DNA of 64,000 bases from Antedon bifida (taxonomy: Eukaryota > Echinodermata > Crinoidea > Comatulida > Antedonidae). The stretch spans positions 15,071,001 to 15,135,000 of the forward strand of contig OY727095.1 of the NCBI GenBank assembly GCA_963402885.1, read 5' to 3'. Positions 61,322 through 64,000 of this stretch are shown here, piece after piece. The position numbers and the translations under genes are program-made. Position 1 is the stretch's first letter, and each line of letters begins with the position of its first letter. The notes under the pieces are model-generated. The model did no database searches. It worked only from the letters and a program-made list of their open reading frames with translations, and was not told the origin of the DNA.

Positions 61322-62951
61322 ATGTCTGTACGTCAACGCGCTAAAGTTTGTAGGGAAGCACTTGTTTACTTTCCCGAAGAAGAAAGTCTGGCAGTTGTGA
61401 AGACAACATTAATATCTGGGGTAATGTGTGAGGATGAGGCGGTTGATGTTTTATGGGACGGAAAGACTGTACCAGCCGTAATCAGAAAACTTTCAAGTAA
61501 GTACAGAATAACTTAGCACTTTTGCATTGGGTGAATTACTGTTTTGTATATTGGGACTCAAATTATAATTTGTTTGAACACATGCCTTGGTCGTGGCACT
61601 TCAAAAAATGTTTCAAATGATTAACATTGATCTATTTTTTTTTTTATTTCAACAGACAATCCACATGAGTTGCGCTCTTTAGAACGCGAACTTCTAAAAA
61701 AGGACCAAAACCGAGATGAAAATCGGGAAAGCTCGGATAGTGAAGTTGAAGAAGATGACCACGAAGAGATTGACGAAATGCCATCAACCAGTAAGGGGTA
61801 CAAGCCAACGCCAACCACGTCCACTCCAAAAGCAACAAACAAAAAGGGAAAAGAGGTAATTTCTGCCAAATTTAATTTTGAAATTATGTTTGATTACTGT
61901 ACGTTGTCATGTTGTCAGCGTTAATGTCTTCAATGAAAACCCTTAACATGTTAGATGAGAACCCTGTTACTACTATAACGCCTCTGTATTGTGTAAATAA
62001 TGTGTTGCCCCTAATATTTTAAATGTTTTTTTACACAAATCAATTAAATTTTGTTCATTTTTATTTTTGTATTTTTAGGTTCCTAGTGTAATTGGAAGAA
62101 AGAGTTCATCTAATACATCATTGGTGGCAATAAGGCGAGCAAACGAGTGTTTGTACGAGTTAGATGATATAATCTACGATGATCTGCCTAACGACGCATC
62201 CAGTGACCATGAGCAACACGATGACGTCTTTACCGTGGAGGGTGTGGACAGAGTGATGAGCTATATTGAGCTGAAGCAAAAAGAAATTCCGCCTTGGTTT
62301 ACACGCTACTTGACTAACATGCAAGGTGTGGTAGCAAATCTCACCGAAAAGATAGAAGACCTCAAAGACGAAGTATTGCAACTTCGAAGGCTTCAAGCTC
62401 CTCCTGAAAATCCACCGCAACAACAACAAGTCCCCCATCGTAATCCGCAACCACCGCAAGTCCCCCATCGTAATCCGCAACCACCGCAAGTCCCCCATCG
62501 TAATCCGCAACAACCGCAAGTCCCCCATCGTAATCCGCAACCACCGCAAGTCCCCCATCGTAATCCGCAACCACCGCAAGTCCCCCTTGATCAACCTGAT
62601 GAGAACCAACCTCAACAACCATATCGTCGACCGTTAGCCAAATTAAATAATTCAGGGAATGACACGATCATGAACAAAAGTGAAATAGCAGAGGTCCACA
62701 GATGGGCAACTTCGGCAAAAAATTTCGCATTAGGACTCGTTAGAAAACTGTTTTCTAAAGAGGTCATGGCTCAAAGCAACGTCAACGGCAAGGGCAAGTT
62801 AAAATTAGATGAGGCAACAATCCAATTTGTCAAGGAAAGTGTGTTTCGCTTTTATTCTGTCCCTTTTTCCGAACAAACCATGACGTGGAAGCAGTGTATA
62901 ATTGCAATTGATGAAGGCTGTCGACGACTTCGAAGACCACGCAACGTGTAA
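61322..62951 (+). CDS. BEN-domain protein, three exons, histone-type 3' end
   Basis: Exons 61322-61491 (donor GTAAGT), 61656-61854 (acceptor TTTCAACAG, donor GTAATT) and 62080-62951 (acceptor TTTTTAG) join in frame to about 413 residues. The N-terminus (MSVRQRAKVCREALVYFPEE) is followed by an acidic stretch, a coiled-coil-like segment (MQGVVANLTEKIEDLKDEVL), five VPHRNPQPPQ repeats and a C-terminal BEN domain (FALGLVRKLFSKEVMAQSNV; KLDEATIQFVKESVFRFYSV; TWKQCIIAIDEGCRRLRRPR). BEN domains bind DNA or chromatin proteins in known cases and occur in transcription regulators, viruses and some mobile elements. The stop is 27 nt before a perfect histone stem-loop. The start codon is the first ATG with a good exon; no RNA evidence. 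Confidence 0.75.
62431..62580 (+). repeat. Five perfect 30-bp coding repeats (VPHRNPQPPQ)
   Basis: Tandem 30-bp repeats encode V-P-H-R-N-P-Q-P-P-Q, one copy with Q for P. The DNA copies are nearly identical, so the array is recent. It lies between the coiled coil and the BEN domain. Confidence 0.92.
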
Positions 62952-62978
62952 TGTACGTGCATACACCTCAAACCAAAC

Positions 62979-62994
62979 GGCTCTTTTCAGAGCC
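62979..62994 (+). promoter_or_regulatory. Histone-type 3' stem-loop after the BEN gene
   Basis: GGCTCTTTTCAGAGCC is the exact metazoan replication-dependent histone mRNA stem-loop (six-base stem, TTTC-type four-base loop). It has AACCAAAC upstream and a purine-rich AAAAAAAGAAACAAAAGAGA downstream, like the histone downstream element that pairs with U7 snRNA. Known function: SLBP binding and cleavage without polyadenylation. Confidence 0.85.
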
Positions 62995-63738
62995 AAAAAA
63001 AGAAACAAAAGAGATTTGATAAGCAAAAAAAAAAAGATAAATTTTAGATCATCATACAACTTCAAACACAAAGTAAAAATATTTAATAGTTAAAATACAT
63101 CACTGGTCTTAGCAGCAACGCACATGCCTACTTGGTGTCAATTTAATATCTTTACATTGTCAATTGCACATTAATTGTTTATTGCCATTTTAAGGGCAAG
63201 TACTGAAACTGTTCTTATATTAATAGGCCTAAAGTATTTAATTTAATGATACTTCTGATAATATAATTAATATAAATAGCACATTCAAATGTGTGTTATC
63301 ATAAATGGAATCGAATTGATCCATACTGTACCAAAGCAATCCAATTATTAATATTAGACTTATAAGCGCAATTAATATATAGGTCTATACAGATTAAAGC
63401 TAACGTTCTAAATAGCGCAATCAAATTTTCTCCAATTTGTTTACCATTAACTCAATATTGAATTTCTCTACAATTCTGAAAATTGTCTCATTATTTACGG
63501 TTAATTAAGCAGAACTGAATTGCTTATACAGTATACTGATAACTGCTAAATAGCGCAATCAAAATATGATTTATAATTAATTACAATTTTATAAGTACAG
63601 TATTCTATAAATTTATATTTAGGAATTGACTGCAAATATAATGCGAAGTTAAATCATGTGAGTGTGTTAATTTGAGAAGGGTGGGGTATACTGTTATTTG
63701 TCATAATGTCAAATGCAAATCTCTTTTGTAGATTTTGT
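62995..63738. other. Spacer between two convergent stem-loops
   Basis: AT-rich, no ORF. CTAAATAGCGCAATCAAA occurs twice (63408 and 63546). CAAAAGAGATTT is found beside both stem-loops in mirrored orientation. Confidence 0.6.
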
Positions 63739-63754
63739 GGCTCTGAAAAGAGCC
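63739..63754 (-). promoter_or_regulatory. Second histone-type 3' stem-loop, for the minus-strand transposase gene
   Basis: On the minus strand GGCTCTTTTCAGAGCC lies 21 nt after the transposase stop. AACAAAA precedes it; ACAAAATCTACAAAAGAGAT follows, with a CAAAAGAGA histone-downstream-element-like string. Confidence 0.85.
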
Positions 63755-63775
63755 TTTTGTTTTGAGAAGTTAAAG

Positions 63776-64000
63776 TTAATAGCCAGATGCTCGTCCTTGC
63801 CTTTCGATGACTACAGGAATTACTTTATCTATGTGTCTGATGTAGTTGAAACACAGCTCAGGTGTCACGGTTGTACTCCACCATTGGAATATTCCATCCA
63901 CCAGTTCCTGTTTAACCTTTGGTTTAACATATCGTCGGAGGTGATGTTTAAGCTGATGCCATAAGTTTTCAATTGGGTTAAGGTCTGGAGACTCAGGGGG
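63776..64000 (-). CDS. DDE_3/Tc1-type transposase, C-terminal end (cut by window edge)
   Basis: The minus strand is open from 64000 to TAA at 63776-63778. PPESPDLNPIENLWHQLKHH has the catalytic Glu of the DDE triad (NPIEN), then VKPKVKQELVDGIFQWW and TPELCFNYIRHIDKVIPVVI and RASGY, the standard end of this transposase family. It looks intact as far as seen. It is convergent to the BEN gene, and its 3' end also has a histone stem-loop. Confidence 0.85.
   Translation of the reverse strand, partial: PPESPDLNPIENLWHQLKHHLRRYVKPKVKQELVDGIFQWWSTTVTPELCFNYIRHIDKVIPVVIERQGRASGY

Noticed and set aside
62160..62622. Minus-strand open frames with GLAVVADYD or LRWLRITMGD repeats
   Set aside because: They are antisense shadows of the VPHRNPQPPQ coding repeat in the BEN gene.
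62979..63754. Stem-loops as ends of real histone genes
   Set aside because: The sequence upstream of each loop is a BEN protein and a transposase. No H1, H2A, H2B, H3 or H4 coding sequence was seen in 61-64 kb on either strand.

Overview
Animal nuclear DNA: AT-rich, GT-AG introns, a long intron-rich gene, and dense, nested mobile elements. The host gene combines UPA, death-effector and Roc-COR modules. The window also has CR1/L2-like and RTE-like LINEs, a GalEa-like Ty1/copia element, 5S-derived and tRNA-derived repeats and TTAA/TTA/8-bp-TSD MITEs. Together these suggest a marine invertebrate deuterostome, probably an echinoderm; the sequence alone does not prove this.

Region 1 (about 0.9-38.4 kb, minus strand) is one gene. 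Twenty phase-compatible exons, read by eye from 38422 down to the stop at 912, give 1239 codons plus a stop and an open 5' end. Domain order is UPA-like (with an HFS motif), two death-effector-like domains, a Roc GTPase (P-loop GQEGVGKT, switch II DHGGQ), a COR domain, a Cys-rich linker and two more death-fold domains. It looks like a ROCO-family signalling GTPase linked to death-fold adaptors. Its introns hold an AT-rich foldback (9.4-10.4 kb), a Helitron-like end (10.6-11.3 kb), a LINE 3' end (11.5-12.0 kb), a Harbinger-like element with a Myb/MADF relic (12.3-13.0 kb), a 3.5-kb palindrome (13.5-17.1 kb), a 5S rRNA-derived repeat (20.0 kb), a minus-strand LINE with two inserted DNA elements (21.1-26.9 kb), and a six-unit tandem array of 1.1-1.6 kb monomers (27.8-36.5 kb).

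Region 2 (39-47 kb) has a CR1/L2-like LINE with a 2A-like motif. It is split near its start codon by a 2.2-kb TIR element, which itself contains another palindromic element. An inverted fragment of the tandem-array family and a second LINE relic follow.

Region 3 (47.1-58.0 kb) is a Ty1/copia-like retrotransposon with 324-bp LTRs differing at three positions by eye. Three DNA elements interrupt it: a 4.4-kb foldback ending in arrays of 21-bp repeats, and two TIR elements. Without them it is about 4.7 kb. The gag start codon lies inside the LTR, and the primer site matches the half-tRNA type (initiator Met anticodon arm).

Region 4 (58-64 kb) has MITE-like and tRNA-like repeats, then a three-exon BEN-domain gene (+). 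Convergent to it is the C-terminus of a DDE_3/Tc1-type transposase (-), cut by the window edge. Both genes are followed, 21-27 nt after the stop codon, by a perfect histone-type 3' stem-loop (GGCTCTTTTCAGAGCC). This is the most unusual signal in the window.
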